A DNA stretch of 64,000 bases from Acidobacteriota bacterium (GTDB lineage Bacteria; Acidobacteriota; Holophagae; Acanthopleuribacterales; Acanthopleuribacteraceae), in the NCBI GenBank assembly GCA_030066195.1, contig JASJCB010000042.1, positions 31,792 to 95,791 on the forward strand, given 5' to 3'. Shown here piece after piece: positions 34,692 through 50,157 of the stretch; position 1 is the first letter of the stretch; every line of letters starts with the position of its first letter. A program made the position numbers and the translations under genes. The notes beneath the pieces are model-generated. The model ran no database searches. It was not told where the DNA came from and saw only the letters and a program-made list of their open reading frames with translations.

Positions 34692-36692
34692 ATGTCTTAT
34701 GTTATGCGATGCTTGATTTGTATTCTATCGGTCGTAGGGTTGCTCATGTTCGCCGGTTCGCCGGGGCAGGAGCCGCCGGATTTGCTGAAGCAACTGGGAA
34801 TTGCCGTCACCTCGGGCGCGGCGCCCGGTTACGTGGAAGATCGCGCTTGCGGCATGTGCCATGCCCAGATCTACAGCGATTACCAGGAAGTGGGCATGGC
34901 CCGTTCGTTCATGGCGCCGCGACCGGAGAACGATATCGAGGAATTCGGCAAACCCTTCGAGCACAAGCCTTCCGGCCGTATCTTCCAACTGGATCGAATC
35001 GGCGAGGACCTGTATTTCAAGCGTTGGCAGTTGGACGCCTCGGGTCAACCCGTCAATGTCTTCCGGATCAAGGTGGATTGGATCATGGGTTCGGGTCACC
35101 ATTCCCGCGTTTACCTGTACCGCACCCCCCTCGGTGAGTTGTATCAACTGCCTTTGGCCTGGTACTCGCAAACCCGGAGTTGGGGCATGGCGCCGGGTTA
35201 CGACCGACCGGATCACAAGGGCGTCAAGCGTAAGGTGCGCCGCGAATGTATGTTCTGTCACAACGCCTATCCCGATGTGCCCGCGGGTAGCGACGCTTAC
35301 GGTCAACTCCATCTGTTTCCCGAAAAACTGCCGGAGGGCACGGGATGCCAGCGATGCCACGGGCCGGGCGAGCAACACGTGCGCCGCGCCTTCGCGGGCG
35401 AGACCGATCGGGCCGTATTGGCCTCGCTGATCACCAATCCGGGCAAGCTTTCGCCGCAACGACGTGACGATATCTGCTTCGAATGCCATATGCAGCCCAC
35501 CGTGGCGCTGCCCGGTATCCGCAGATTCGGCCGGCCGGATTATTCGTTCAGGCCCGGTCAGAACCTGGCCGATTATCGCCTCGCCATAGACGTGGAAGAA
35601 GAGGGCAAGCCCAAGCCGGAGCGCTTCGAGATCAACCACCATCCCTATCGTCTGATTCAAAGCAAATGCTACACGCAAAGCGACGGCGCCATGAGTTGCT
35701 TAACCTGCCACAATCCGCATGTCAAGGTGAAGGAACCCGAACGCGCCGCCCACTTCCGCAAGGCTTGCCTGAGCTGCCACCAGCAGGAAACCTGCAAGTT
35801 GGAAACAGCGCGGTCGGCAGGAACCCTACCTCCGGAATTCTCGACGGTTCCGGCCGATGATTGCGTTACCTGCCACATGCCCAAACGGCGAACCCATGAC
35901 GTGATTCAGGTCACGATGACCGACCATGCCATTCGACGGCAACCGGTAGGGGCCGAGTGGATGAAGGCTCGTGTAGAGGAAAGCCACACCATCGCCGGGT
36001 TGTCGTTTCAAGACTCGGATCGTGCTCCGAAAGGCGATTACGGCGGCGTCTACCTGGCTATTTCGGCGTTGCGCGTTGCGTCCAGTCCTGCATCTCTGAA
36101 TTATCTGGAAGGGGTTATCGCCGAAAACCCGCCGGAGGATGCTGAGCCCTATATCGAACTGGCGAACGCGTTGGTGAAACAGAAACGATTCGAGGATGCC
36201 CTGTCGATCTTGTCAAAGATCCCGGTCGAACATTCCGGGTACCGGCACTCCCGGGAACTGAAGGGAGTTGCCCTGATGGGCCTCGACAAAGATCAACAGG
36301 CCGCCGAGGTGTTCCAAGCAATTCTGGCCGAGCACCCGCAAAGCCCGGTAGCTTTGTTCAACCTGGGATTGAACCGCTGGAAAGCAGGAGAAATCGCGGA
36401 GGCCGGCGAGTTGTTCCAACGCGCCGTTGCCGCACGACCCAATCAGGTCAACACCTGGTACTACCTGGGCCGTACTCGCTTTAGACTGCGGGACCGCGAG
36501 GGCGCGATCCAAGCCTATAGCCGCGCCTTGGAAATAGATCCCAAATACGACCGGGCCTATCTGGAACTGGCGCGCACTCTACGCATCGAAGGTAAAACGG
36601 CTGAGGCGCGCCGATACCTGGAACACGGTGTCAAACACGCCCGAAACAAGCAGGAACTGATCGAAGCGTTGAAAAAGTTCCCGAAAAAATAG
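34692..36692 (+). CDS. Seven-haem c-type cytochrome with C-terminal TPR repeats
   Basis: The 666-aa exported protein has a signal peptide (MSYVMRCLICILSVVGLLMFAG) and seven CxxCH haem-attachment motifs: CGMCH, CMFCH, CQRCH, CFECH, CLTCH, CLSCH and CVTCH. The region resembles multihaem cytochromes of the NrfA/hydroxylamine-oxidoreductase-like or DmsE-like type, without a clear catalytic signature. From about residue 430 to the end there are TPR-type helical repeats (YIELANALVKQKRFEDALSI, ALFNLGLNRWKAGEIAEAGE). Periplasmic electron transfer with a protein-docking domain is likely. ATG 34692 has GAGG eight bases upstream. Confidence 0.85.
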   Translation: MSYVMRCLICILSVVGLLMFAGSPGQEPPDLLKQLGIAVTSGAAPGYVEDRACGMCHAQIYSDYQEVGMARSFMAPRPENDIEEFGKPFEHKPSGRIFQLDRIGEDLYFKRWQLDASGQPVNVFRIKVDWIMGSGHHSRVYLYRTPLGELYQLPLAWYSQTRSWGMAPGYDRPDHKGVKRKVRRECMFCHNAYPDVPAGSDAYGQLHLFPEKLPEGTGCQRCHGPGEQHVRRAFAGETDRAVLASLITNPGKLSPQRRDDICFECHMQPTVALPGIRRFGRPDYSFRPGQNLADYRLAIDVEEEGKPKPERFEINHHPYRLIQSKCYTQSDGAMSCLTCHNPHVKVKEPERAAHFRKACLSCHQQETCKLETARSAGTLPPEFSTVPADDCVTCHMPKRRTHDVIQVTMTDHAIRRQPVGAEWMKARVEESHTIAGLSFQDSDRAPKGDYGGVYLAISALRVASSPASLNYLEGVIAENPPEDAEPYIELANALVKQKRFEDALSILSKIPVEHSGYRHSRELKGVALMGLDKDQQAAEVFQAILAEHPQSPVALFNLGLNRWKAGEIAEAGELFQRAVAARPNQVNTWYYLGRTRFRLRDREGAIQAYSRALEIDPKYDRAYLELARTLRIEGKTAEARRYLEHGVKHARNKQELIEALKKFPKK

Positions 36693-36803
36693 GAACAGCG
36701 CACGATCACCTATTACGAGCCGCGGCATATCCGTGCCGAGTACCGGCTGCCTTTCCAGCTTGCCAAACATTGTTCGAACCGTCACAATACGTGCAGGAGG
36801 CTC

Positions 36804-37493
36804 ATGGTGTACGACTTCGAAACACACCCTCACATCCAACCGGAGCCGGCGCCCTGGACCCTGCATGGAAACGGTTACATCCTGCTCTTCCGCTTTTCCC
36901 GCGCCTTCCTGGAACAGCATGCGCCGCGTTTTCCCGATCACACCGGCAGGCTCGGTTTGCGTATCGGCTGCGTGATCCTGGTGGACTACACCGCCTCCAA
37001 TGCCGGACCCTACCGGGAGTTACTGCTGATTCCCGGCTTGTTTCACTACGGACGCCGACGTCACCCGACTATCAGCAACATCTATGTTTCCACCTGGGAC
37101 AGCATCGTCAACGGTCACGTCAATTGGGGCATTCCCAAGGTGCACGCCGATTTCCACATCGAAGCGGAGGCCGACGGCAGCCGGCGCGTGCAAGTGTCCC
37201 GTGAGAACAAGCCCTTCGTCAGTCTCCATCTGCGCTCTCGCGGTCCCAGAATCCCCGTACACACTGCCCTGGCTCCGAAAGGCCTACGTACGGTTGTCCA
37301 ACCCTATCGAGGTCGCTTCTACCGGACCTGTCTGAGCGGCAGCGGGCGCATCCAACCGACCCGATTGCTTGCCGCGGAAGTAGACGACGCCCTATTCCCC
37401 GACTTTACCGACAGTAAACTCCTGGCCGCGGTAAGGGTCACCGATTTTACGTTACGGTTCCCGATGCCGCATGTCGAGGACATCGTCGACTGA
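36804..37493 (+). CDS. Acetoacetate-decarboxylase-fold protein
   Basis: The 229-aa product resembles the acetoacetate decarboxylase-like superfamily. The conserved core is visible: ILVDYTASNAGPYRELLLIPG, then ISNIYVSTWDSIVNGHVNWGIPKVHADF, matching the 'Y..s..GPY.El...' and 'G...wG.PK..a' patterns. I do not see an unambiguous catalytic lysine pair, so enzymatic activity is uncertain; many members of this fold are not decarboxylases. GGAGG lies three bases before ATG 36804 and six before GTG 36807, so the GTG may be the true start. Confidence 0.65.
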   Translation: MVYDFETHPHIQPEPAPWTLHGNGYILLFRFSRAFLEQHAPRFPDHTGRLGLRIGCVILVDYTASNAGPYRELLLIPGLFHYGRRRHPTISNIYVSTWDSIVNGHVNWGIPKVHADFHIEAEADGSRRVQVSRENKPFVSLHLRSRGPRIPVHTALAPKGLRTVVQPYRGRFYRTCLSGSGRIQPTRLLAAEVDDALFPDFTDSKLLAAVRVTDFTLRFPMPHVEDIVD

Positions 37494-37520
37494 ATCGAGG
37501 TTCTTGTAATACAATCCTTT

Positions 37521-43730
<6,210 letters not shown>

Positions 43731-44076
43731 GGGTGCCTCGATCGATGCTGGTGAAAGGGAGTTGTTTTCCTGTTCAAAGGAACACTACGCGACGCTAAGT
43801 TGCTACTATCATATCCGAGAATTGAGTCAAACGGTTGAGCTATTTTACATGGCGTGCGTTATTTCACTATCCAAGGCGTTTGTGACGGTATGGCAATGAG
43901 GTCTCTTTTATAGATACGAACGGTGTACAGGGGATCTTGATCGAGAAGGGTTCAGAGCTGATTCGACAAGTATGACCCGGTTTGGGGAGAGAGGGCCCGA
44001 GTTCACAAAGGGGTCAGAGCTTGACCCGGCTCTATTTTTTCTCCAACTCGATGCCCTCTCGCTATTTTTGATTTGC
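43731..44076. other. Spacer with REP-like GGGTCA/TGACCC hairpins
   Basis: GGGTCA (44011-44016) pairs with TGACCC (44022-44027) around GAGCT. A diverged copy with the same GGGTTCAGAGCT start lies about 68 bases earlier. The surrounding 346 bases hold the upstream region of the TSP3 gene and no visible gene. Confidence 0.4.
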
Positions 44077-45249
44077 TTACTTTCTCTTGTAGGCACAGGT
44101 CCGATAGTGGAACCATTCCTTGCCGCCGTCCATGGACAGGTAGAAATCGGCCGTGAATCCGTCTGAAGTGAGGTCCTTGTAGACCACCCTGTCGCGGAAG
44201 GATCTGCCCCGAGAGTCCCAAGCCGTTCCCGAGTCCATGTTATCGAGGGTCAGGACACCATCTTCCAGTTTGCCGATCAACAGGTTGTTGTGTTTGCTCA
44301 TGCTGTTGAAGACGGCCATGGTGTATTGCTTTCGGTAGGGGTCGTAGGCCAGGTGATGGAGAGTCTCCATGGGACCGCCGAATCCGGGGAGGCGGGCCTC
44401 TTCCACCAGCAGGTTGTCACCCATGCGCAGGCTGATCTTGGAACCGGCGGGGGTTTCGTACCAGTCGCCGCCGGGCTGCATGCGCATCTTGGCGGTCACC
44501 AGCCATTCACCGGCCATGGCGGCCAACGGTTGCATCTTCTCCGGCATGGGTTTGGCGAACATGGCGTCTTCCACCGGGACGTTGAGCTTGGCGGCGCTGA
44601 CTTCCATCAGGCGGCGGCGCGTGTGCCAGGTGGTTTCCACCACGAAGGGAATCATCAAACCCTCCACGCGGCGGAAGTCGTCGAAGAAGGTCATCTGTTC
44701 GAAGGGACGACCGAAGTCGGAGGCCGGGCCTACGCAGACGCCTTCCAGCCAGGTGTCGCCGTCGATGATCCAAGTCTGCTCGAAACCGTCGCCGCGCGTC
44801 AGTTTCAACTGGTGACCGCGAACGCCTTCTATCTCGGCGATACCTTCATAAGCCACCTGGTAGCCGTGCTCCTTATAGTTGAAGAAGGGCGTCAGGAAAT
44901 CGGCGTTCGGACGGTTGGCCAATAGGTCCTGACCGTTGATAAAGGCAGCGTTGGTGATGCCCTGCCAGGGGTTGATCCACCACATCTTCTGCCCGTCGGA
45001 GCCGATGAGCATCTTCTTTTCCCCGAGGTGGTGATCAAAGTGCAGTTTATCCCCTTTGGCCTTGATCATGGTGAAGGGCTTGGGAATGCTGAAGCCCATA
45101 AAGGAACCGGTCAACTTGATGGAATTGACTGCCTGCCATTGGCTGCCGCCGCGGGCTTGAATATGTTTGGCAATGATTTCTTCGACGGTTTGGGCCGAAG
45201 CGGGCAGGACACAGAAAAGGGCCGTGATGATGAGTGATCGAAATGTCAT
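44077..45249 (-). CDS. Secreted LolA/DUF1579-like protein
   Basis: The 390-aa product has a signal peptide (MTFRSLIITALFCVLPASAQ). The N-terminal half resembles LolA/LolB-type lipoprotein-carrier folds found in many acidobacterial secreted proteins (EEIIAKHIQARGGSQWQAVN, DGQKMWWINPWQG, GHQLKLTRGDGFEQTWIIDG). The C-terminal ~150 residues resemble DUF1579 (MAGEWLVTAKMRMQPGGDWY, LHHLAYDPYRKQYTMAVFNS). Neither predicts a reaction. GGAGG lies seven bases before the ATG. It starts 15 bases after the PQQ-like gene, so the two are very probably co-transcribed. Confidence 0.7.
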   Translation of the reverse strand: MTFRSLIITALFCVLPASAQTVEEIIAKHIQARGGSQWQAVNSIKLTGSFMGFSIPKPFTMIKAKGDKLHFDHHLGEKKMLIGSDGQKMWWINPWQGITNAAFINGQDLLANRPNADFLTPFFNYKEHGYQVAYEGIAEIEGVRGHQLKLTRGDGFEQTWIIDGDTWLEGVCVGPASDFGRPFEQMTFFDDFRRVEGLMIPFVVETTWHTRRRLMEVSAAKLNVPVEDAMFAKPMPEKMQPLAAMAGEWLVTAKMRMQPGGDWYETPAGSKISLRMGDNLLVEEARLPGFGGPMETLHHLAYDPYRKQYTMAVFNSMSKHNNLLIGKLEDGVLTLDNMDSGTAWDSRGRSFRDRVVYKDLTSDGFTADFYLSMDGGKEWFHYRTCAYKRK

Positions 45250-45264
45250 GACGATTCCTCCCGG

Positions 45265-46515
45265 CTATTGAACAGGTTCGGCTTTGCGGATGTCGAAACA
45301 GGCCATTTCCTGCGCATTGCGCAGATACAGCCGTCCGCCTACCAGGGTCGGGGCGGTCCAGCTCTTGCCCTGCAGGGCGTTGAACTGGCTGATGCGGGTA
45401 AACTTCTCGGGCGTGGCCTCCACCAGGGCCAGTTGGCCGCGATCGCCCAGCACGTAGAGCTTGCCCTCGGCCGCGATCAGGGACCCCTTGCCGAAACCGC
45501 GAGTCACCCATTTCTGTTCGCCGGTTTCCGCGTCGATGCACTTCAGCAGGGCACTGTCGAAACCGTAGATATGGCCCTCGTGATAGATGGAAGAGCTGAA
45601 GTGGTTTTTGAAGCGGTTATGTCGCCACAGCTCCTCTACCTGATACTTGCCGCCGTTGTTCTTAACGCGAATCATCATGGCGCCGCCGTTGCCGGTAGCC
45701 GAGATCAGGAAGCGGTCGGGCGCCACGAACACGGGCGTTGCGATGACCATGGTCTGCTTGGAATAGGGATGCGACCACAGCAGCTTGCCCTTGCTGTTGA
45801 AGCCTACCACGTGGGTGTCCTCGAAGCCTTTGACCGTTACGAACTGCGATTGTCCGCCCAGCTTGACGTGAACGGGGGTCATATAGGTGCCCTTACCGGT
45901 CTCCAACCTCCACAGCAGCTTTCCGGTTTTTTTGTTGAACCCCGCGTAGAGTTCGCCCTCGCCGCCGCCGGTCTCGATGATCAGGACATCGCCCTCGATC
46001 AGGGCCGAACTGGAGAAGCCCCACTGCGGGACCTCGCTCTCGAATTCTTTTTGGAAATCGACGGTCCACAGGATCTCGCCCTTGTCGGCGCTCATGGAGG
46101 CCAGATTGCCGCGAGAGCCGAGGGAATAGACGGTGTCGCCGTCCACGGTGGGCGTTGCGCGGGGCCCGTCGCCAAATTCGTCGTCGAAGAACTTGCCGAT
46201 GCGCGTCTTCCACAATTGAGCGCCGTTTTCGGGGTCGAAAGCAACCACGAATTCAGACTTCTGGTCGCCCTCGCCTTCCTGCACCATGGTGTACATGCGA
46301 CCGCGGACCAGGGTCATCCCGGAAAAGGCCGTGCCGACCTTGGTCTTCCAAACCAACTTGGGGCCTTCTTCCGGCCAGGAGGGTAATAAACCGGTTTCGG
46401 GCGAGACGCCGTCGCCTTTGAGGCCGCGAAAGGCCGGCCAATCAGTAGAATCGTCCCCGGCGAAGACAAGCAGGGGCAGGACCGCGATGAGGCACGGTAG
46501 AATCTTCTTGAGCAT
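45265..46515 (-). CDS. Secreted PQQ-type beta-propeller protein
   Basis: The 416-aa product has a signal peptide (MLKKILPCLIAVLPLLVFAG). A WD40-like/PQQ-repeat beta-propeller follows, seen in blades such as AFDPENGAQLWKTRIGKFF, SADKGEILWTVDFQKEF, NKKTGKLLWRLETGKGT and DAETGEQKWVTRGFGKG. The opening DWPAFRGLKGDGVSPETG is common in acidobacterial and planctomycete PQQ-like proteins. No dehydrogenase cofactor-binding residues are evident, so a BamB-like or binding role is more likely than an enzyme. ATG 46515 has GGAGAG upstream. The 43-bp array lies in its upstream region. Confidence 0.8.
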   Translation of the reverse strand: MLKKILPCLIAVLPLLVFAGDDSTDWPAFRGLKGDGVSPETGLLPSWPEEGPKLVWKTKVGTAFSGMTLVRGRMYTMVQEGEGDQKSEFVVAFDPENGAQLWKTRIGKFFDDEFGDGPRATPTVDGDTVYSLGSRGNLASMSADKGEILWTVDFQKEFESEVPQWGFSSSALIEGDVLIIETGGGEGELYAGFNKKTGKLLWRLETGKGTYMTPVHVKLGGQSQFVTVKGFEDTHVVGFNSKGKLLWSHPYSKQTMVIATPVFVAPDRFLISATGNGGAMMIRVKNNGGKYQVEELWRHNRFKNHFSSSIYHEGHIYGFDSALLKCIDAETGEQKWVTRGFGKGSLIAAEGKLYVLGDRGQLALVEATPEKFTRISQFNALQGKSWTAPTLVGGRLYLRNAQEMACFDIRKAEPVQ

Positions 46516-46667
46516 GAATCTCTCCATTGTAAAACGGCAGAACTTTTGTGAGCGCAAGGAAAAAGCAAGGCCGACCGGCGCATTCCGGCCCTGCAACATG
46601 TGTCTGTGTGTAGAGCAGTGAAGGTGCACAGAAAAGTAGCCGGCCGATCAGGGACAACCCTTTCTGT

Positions 46668-46968
46668 ATGAAAAGGCGGCTTCCGGCCGGCTGAGTAGCG
46701 TCTTTTCCATATGAAATCGTCATACTCGTCCGACTGAGTGGATGGTTTTCTATATGAAATGCTTCTACTCGCCGGGTCGAGGACCCTGGTTTAAGGGTGA
46801 AATGATGCTACTCGTTCGGCTGAGTGTTCTGATTTCCACATGAAATGGTCTTACTCGACCGGAAAACCAGGATCATTTCATATTGAAAGCACAACTCCCG
46901 TTCGGGAAAGTACAACATTTTCTATTAGAAGTACAACTTACTTTTCAGTAATAACAACCCTTCCTGGC
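46668..46968. repeat. Hairpin array, seven units with a strict 43-bp period
   Basis: Seven units start at 46668, 46711, 46754, 46797, 46840, 46883 and 46926. The shared pattern is ATGAAAT, then about six variable bases, then CTACTCGTCCGGCTGAGTG, then about six variable bases, then TTTTCTAT. The core ACTC...GAGT is an imperfect inverted repeat. The first and the last two units are more diverged but keep the exact spacing. The period is not a multiple of three, so it is not coding. It lies in the 579-bp spacer upstream of the PQQ-like gene and downstream of the antiporter gene. Confidence 0.75.
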
Positions 46969-47094
46969 AATTTATCGAGCTAAAAATACCCGAAGAAACC
47001 CGGACCGCGCTTATAAGCACCATGAAACACAACTCGCCGTTTTTATGTCCCGAACCGGATCGTTTCGTGCCCGGGCTTCTTCACGCTACGTTTC

Positions 47095-48963
47095 CTAGAC
47101 CAGGGCGTCGCCTTTGGGCGGGGGGGTCCAACCTCGGCTGGTGGTGTCGTGGTGTTGTTCGGCTTCCACCGACATGACGCGTTCCAGTTCGCGGGCGTGA
47201 TCTCGGGTCTGATCCAGGTATTTGTGGTCCGCACCGGCTTCGTCCCAGGCTGCTTTCAATGCGGCCAGAGTCTTGAAGTCGTGCTTGCGGAAGGCTTGGG
47301 CCTTTCGTTCGGCGTGGTAGGGGTGCATCCCCAGGCTGACCAGTGCGCGGCGTCCCGCGTCCAAGGACGACTCGAACAGTTCACGCACCACCTCGTGCGC
47401 CCCCGCGTTTTGCAATTCGTAGACGTGGTGGCGGTCGAAGGCGCGGGCGATGATGCGGCAGTCGGGATATTCGCGCGCCACGTGGTGGACCACTTGGGTC
47501 TGGCGTTCGCGGTCGTCCAGCGCCGCGATGAAGAGTTTGGCCTCTCCAATGCCCGCCGCGTGCAGCAGGTCGGGCCGGGTGGCGTCGCCGTAGTAGGTTT
47601 TGTAGCCTACCTTGCGGATCATTTCGATGAGATCGCTGTCGTGATCGAGCACCACGGACTTGAAGCCGTTGGTAGTGAGTATGCGGTTGATGATCTGACC
47701 GAACCGGCCGATGCCCGCGATGACGATGGACCCGGTCTCGTCGATGACATCGGCCTCGCGATCGCCCGTGCCGGCCATGCGCGGGGCGATGACCTTCTCG
47801 TGGAGGATGAACAGAGCGGGGGTCAGCAGCATGGAAAGGGCCACCACCAGGCTGAGCAGGGCGGCCGGTTCCGCGGGCATGACGGCGCTCGTCCTGGCGA
47901 AACCCAGCAGCACGAAACCGAACTCGCCCGCTTGGGCAAGGCCCAGGGCAAACAGCCAGTAATCGCCGCCGCTCAGCTTGAACATTTTACCGAGAACGGC
48001 CAGGATGATGAACTTGACAGCCATGACGCCGAAGGTGAGGCCGAAGATGATCGCGGGCTTGCCGAAGAGCAGGTTGAAGTCGATCCCGGCGCCCACGGTG
48101 ATGAAGAACAAACCCAACAAGAGGCCTTTGAAAGGATCGATGTCGCTTTCCAATTCGTGCCGGTATTCGCTGCTGGAGAGAACGACACCGGCCAGGAAGG
48201 TGCCCAACGCGGGCGAGAGTCCGACCAGGTTCATGGCCAGTGCAATGGCGATCACCAGAAGCAGGGCGGCGGCGGTAAAGATCTCGCGCAGGCGGGAGGA
48301 AGCAATGAAGCGAAAGGCCGGGCGTAAAAGGTAATGTCCGCCCACGATAATGGCCGCGATCACGCCCACGATAATCAGTGCCTGGAGATAGCCGGGCAGG
48401 CCTTCCAGCAAGCTGTGATGTGCGCCGTGTCCGTCGTCAGTTCCTGTTGCATCGGCGACCGCCAGCAGGGGCAAAAGCGCAATCATAGGGATGACCGCAA
48501 TGTCCTGGCAAAGCAGCACCGAAAACGACGACTTACCGCCCGGCGTTTTCATGAGACCCTTTTCGTTGAGGGTTTGCAGGACGATGGCGGTGGAGGAAAG
48601 CGAGAGAATGATGCCCGTAGCCAGGGAGATGCGCCAACCGACGCCCAGCGCCATGCCGCCGCCGGCCAGCAGTAACGCGGTGACCGCCACTTGCATGCCG
48701 CCCAGACCCACTAATTGCGCACGCATGCGCCAGAGCATGGACGGTTGTAGTTCCAAGCCGACCAGGAAAAGCATCATGACCACGCCGAACTCGGCAAAGT
48801 GTTTGATATCCTCGGATTCAGCGCCCACGATACCCAGGACGGGACCGATGATCACACCGGCGATCAGGTAACCCAGCACGGAGCCCAAGCCCAATCGTTT
48901 CGCAATGGGGACGGCCAGTACGGCGGCGGTCAGGAAGACGAAGGCCGGTTGTAGAAATTCCAT
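47095..48963 (-). CDS. KefB/KefC-type cation:proton antiporter with RCK domain
   Basis: The 622-aa product is a CPA2-family antiporter. The N-terminal ~390 residues contain about 12 hydrophobic segments with the family pattern (VLGYLIAGVIIGP, FGVVMMLFLVGLELQPSMLW, SLSSTAIVLQTLNEKGLM, PALGTFLAGVVLSSSEYRHELESDI). A cytosolic RCK_N nucleotide-binding domain follows (IVIAGIGRFGQIINRILTTNG, near residue 415). In Proteobacteria KefB/C are glutathione-gated potassium efflux systems. The gene begins one base after the stop of a KefG/KefF-like flavodoxin gene, as in known kef operons. Its gating here is inferred. Confidence 0.88.
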   Translation of the reverse strand: MEFLQPAFVFLTAAVLAVPIAKRLGLGSVLGYLIAGVIIGPVLGIVGAESEDIKHFAEFGVVMMLFLVGLELQPSMLWRMRAQLVGLGGMQVAVTALLLAGGGMALGVGWRISLATGIILSLSSTAIVLQTLNEKGLMKTPGGKSSFSVLLCQDIAVIPMIALLPLLAVADATGTDDGHGAHHSLLEGLPGYLQALIIVGVIAAIIVGGHYLLRPAFRFIASSRLREIFTAAALLLVIAIALAMNLVGLSPALGTFLAGVVLSSSEYRHELESDIDPFKGLLLGLFFITVGAGIDFNLLFGKPAIIFGLTFGVMAVKFIILAVLGKMFKLSGGDYWLFALGLAQAGEFGFVLLGFARTSAVMPAEPAALLSLVVALSMLLTPALFILHEKVIAPRMAGTGDREADVIDETGSIVIAGIGRFGQIINRILTTNGFKSVVLDHDSDLIEMIRKVGYKTYYGDATRPDLLHAAGIGEAKLFIAALDDRERQTQVVHHVAREYPDCRIIARAFDRHHVYELQNAGAHEVVRELFESSLDAGRRALVSLGMHPYHAERKAQAFRKHDFKTLAALKAAWDEAGADHKYLDQTRDHARELERVMSVEAEQHHDTTSRGWTPPPKGDALV

Positions 48964-48964
48964 C

Positions 48965-49582
48965 TCAGTACGCCCCCTCGATCAGTTCGTCCAGGTGTCC
49001 GTTCAGGGTTTTCACCTTCATTGCGGCCTCGATGTTCAGGCGGTTATCGCGGAGCGCGATCAGCAGTCGGCGGTAGCCCTCGGCGTGAGGTTCCAGGCGG
49101 TTTTCCTCTACCGCGTGACCGGCCGCGTAGAGGACATAGGGCGGCAGGTAATGCATGCGGCACAGGGTGGCCGTTTGTTCCAGGGGCGTCAGCAGTTCCC
49201 TGATATGAAAGTGTTGATATCCCCGGCGGGTAAACGCCTGCTCGGCGCCGCCGGTGGTAATGGCGTTGAGGAAGTACTTGCCGTCCAGGGCGTGGCCGTC
49301 GGCGCCGTAGGCAAAGCCGTATTCCAGGACGAGGTCCTGCCACTCTTTCATGATCGACGGGGTGGAATACCAGTAGAGCGGATGTTGAAAAAGGATCAGG
49401 TCGTGGGCTTTCAGGCGCTCCTGCTCCAGGTCTACATCTATTTCGAAGCGAGGGTACGCCGCGTAGAGGTCGATGAAGGTAACGCCGTCCAGGTCGCGTG
49501 CTTCCCGGGCGATGCGCGCATTGGCCACCGAGCGGCTGAATTGCGGATGGGCAAATAAAACGAGTATCTTGCGCTGGGTCAA
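48965..49582 (-). CDS. KefG/KefF-like NAD(P)H oxidoreductase, antiporter ancillary subunit
   Basis: The 205-aa product has a flavodoxin-like fold of the NQO1/KefF/KefG family. ILVLFAHPQFSRSVANARI at the N-terminus is the flavin-phosphate region. ILFQHPLYWYSTPSIMKEWQD and NAITTGGAEQAF, with LLTPLEQTATLCRM, match the family. In E. coli such proteins bind the Kef channel and are needed for full activity. TTG 49582 is chosen because GAGG ends five bases before it. The antiporter starts one base after its stop, so the pair is translationally linked. Confidence 0.85.
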   Translation of the reverse strand: MTQRKILVLFAHPQFSRSVANARIAREARDLDGVTFIDLYAAYPRFEIDVDLEQERLKAHDLILFQHPLYWYSTPSIMKEWQDLVLEYGFAYGADGHALDGKYFLNAITTGGAEQAFTRRGYQHFHIRELLTPLEQTATLCRMHYLPPYVLYAAGHAVEENRLEPHAEGYRRLLIALRDNRLNIEAAMKVKTLNGHLDELIEGAY

Positions 49583-49858
49583 GGAGTCCTCACTTGGCCG
49601 GCTTGAATGGGGCGCGAGTCCTCGTGAATGCCCTAGCCGCCTGGTTATTGTGATCGATCTTAAACAGGCGACCGCTAAAAAGCAACCGGTGTCCTTTTGG
49701 TAACCGTCTTTGGGCAACACAATACCTGGCGAAGATCAACCGCCGCATTTGGTGAATATAATCACATCATGCGAAATGGCTTAATCTGGATAAGAAGTTG
49801 ATGATATAAAGAAAAGGCATTCCAGTAACGACTCAATGAATATTTCCACGGAGGATGT

Positions 49859-50092
49859 ATGAAGCGCTATGGATCTCGTCTTAAAGCAGGTTTGATGGTA
49901 ACCGCCATGTTCGCCGTTCTTTATTTTGCTGTTTCCGCCTTTGCCGGCGCCCCCCATTGCCGGTGGCAATGCATGTGGACCGGTGTCACAGGTTCAGCTA
50001 ATTTCTACGACGCCCCTCCCATCACGATCTGCGACCTCTGCGAACAGACTGCCACGGCATCTTGCGGAGGTATGGCCTTTATCGATTGCTAA
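49859..50092 (+). CDS. Small secreted six-cysteine peptide
   Basis: The 77-aa product has a basic start and a strong signal segment (AGLMVTAMFAVLYFAVSAFA), with likely cleavage after AFA. The mature part of about 48 residues has six cysteines spaced C-x3-C-x19-C-x2-C-x7-C-x7-C, enough for three disulfides or a small metal site. I recognise no family. GGAGG lies four bases before the ATG, and a perfect intrinsic terminator follows 31 bases after the stop, so it is a self-contained unit. It could be a secreted toxin, a signalling peptide or a small structural protein. Confidence 0.65.
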   Translation: MKRYGSRLKAGLMVTAMFAVLYFAVSAFAGAPHCRWQCMWTGVTGSANFYDAPPITICDLCEQTATASCGGMAFIDC

Positions 50093-50123
50093 TGCGCACG
50101 TCTCCCTTTGACTCCATCTCACA

Positions 50124-50155
50124 GGGGAATCGGATGCCCCCCGATTCCCCTTTTT
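50124..50155. terminator. Intrinsic terminator of the small-peptide gene
   Basis: GGGGAATCGG (50124-50133) pairs perfectly with CCGATTCCCC (50141-50150) around a 7-base loop, followed by TTTTT. It also lies directly after the stop of the convergent TOPRIM gene and may serve both. Confidence 0.9.
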
Positions 50156-50157
50156 CC

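Noticed and set aside
46668..46968. CRISPR array
   Set aside because: The repeats are too degenerate, conserved and variable blocks alternate within each unit, there is no uniform 25-40-bp repeat with unique spacers, and no cas gene is in the window.
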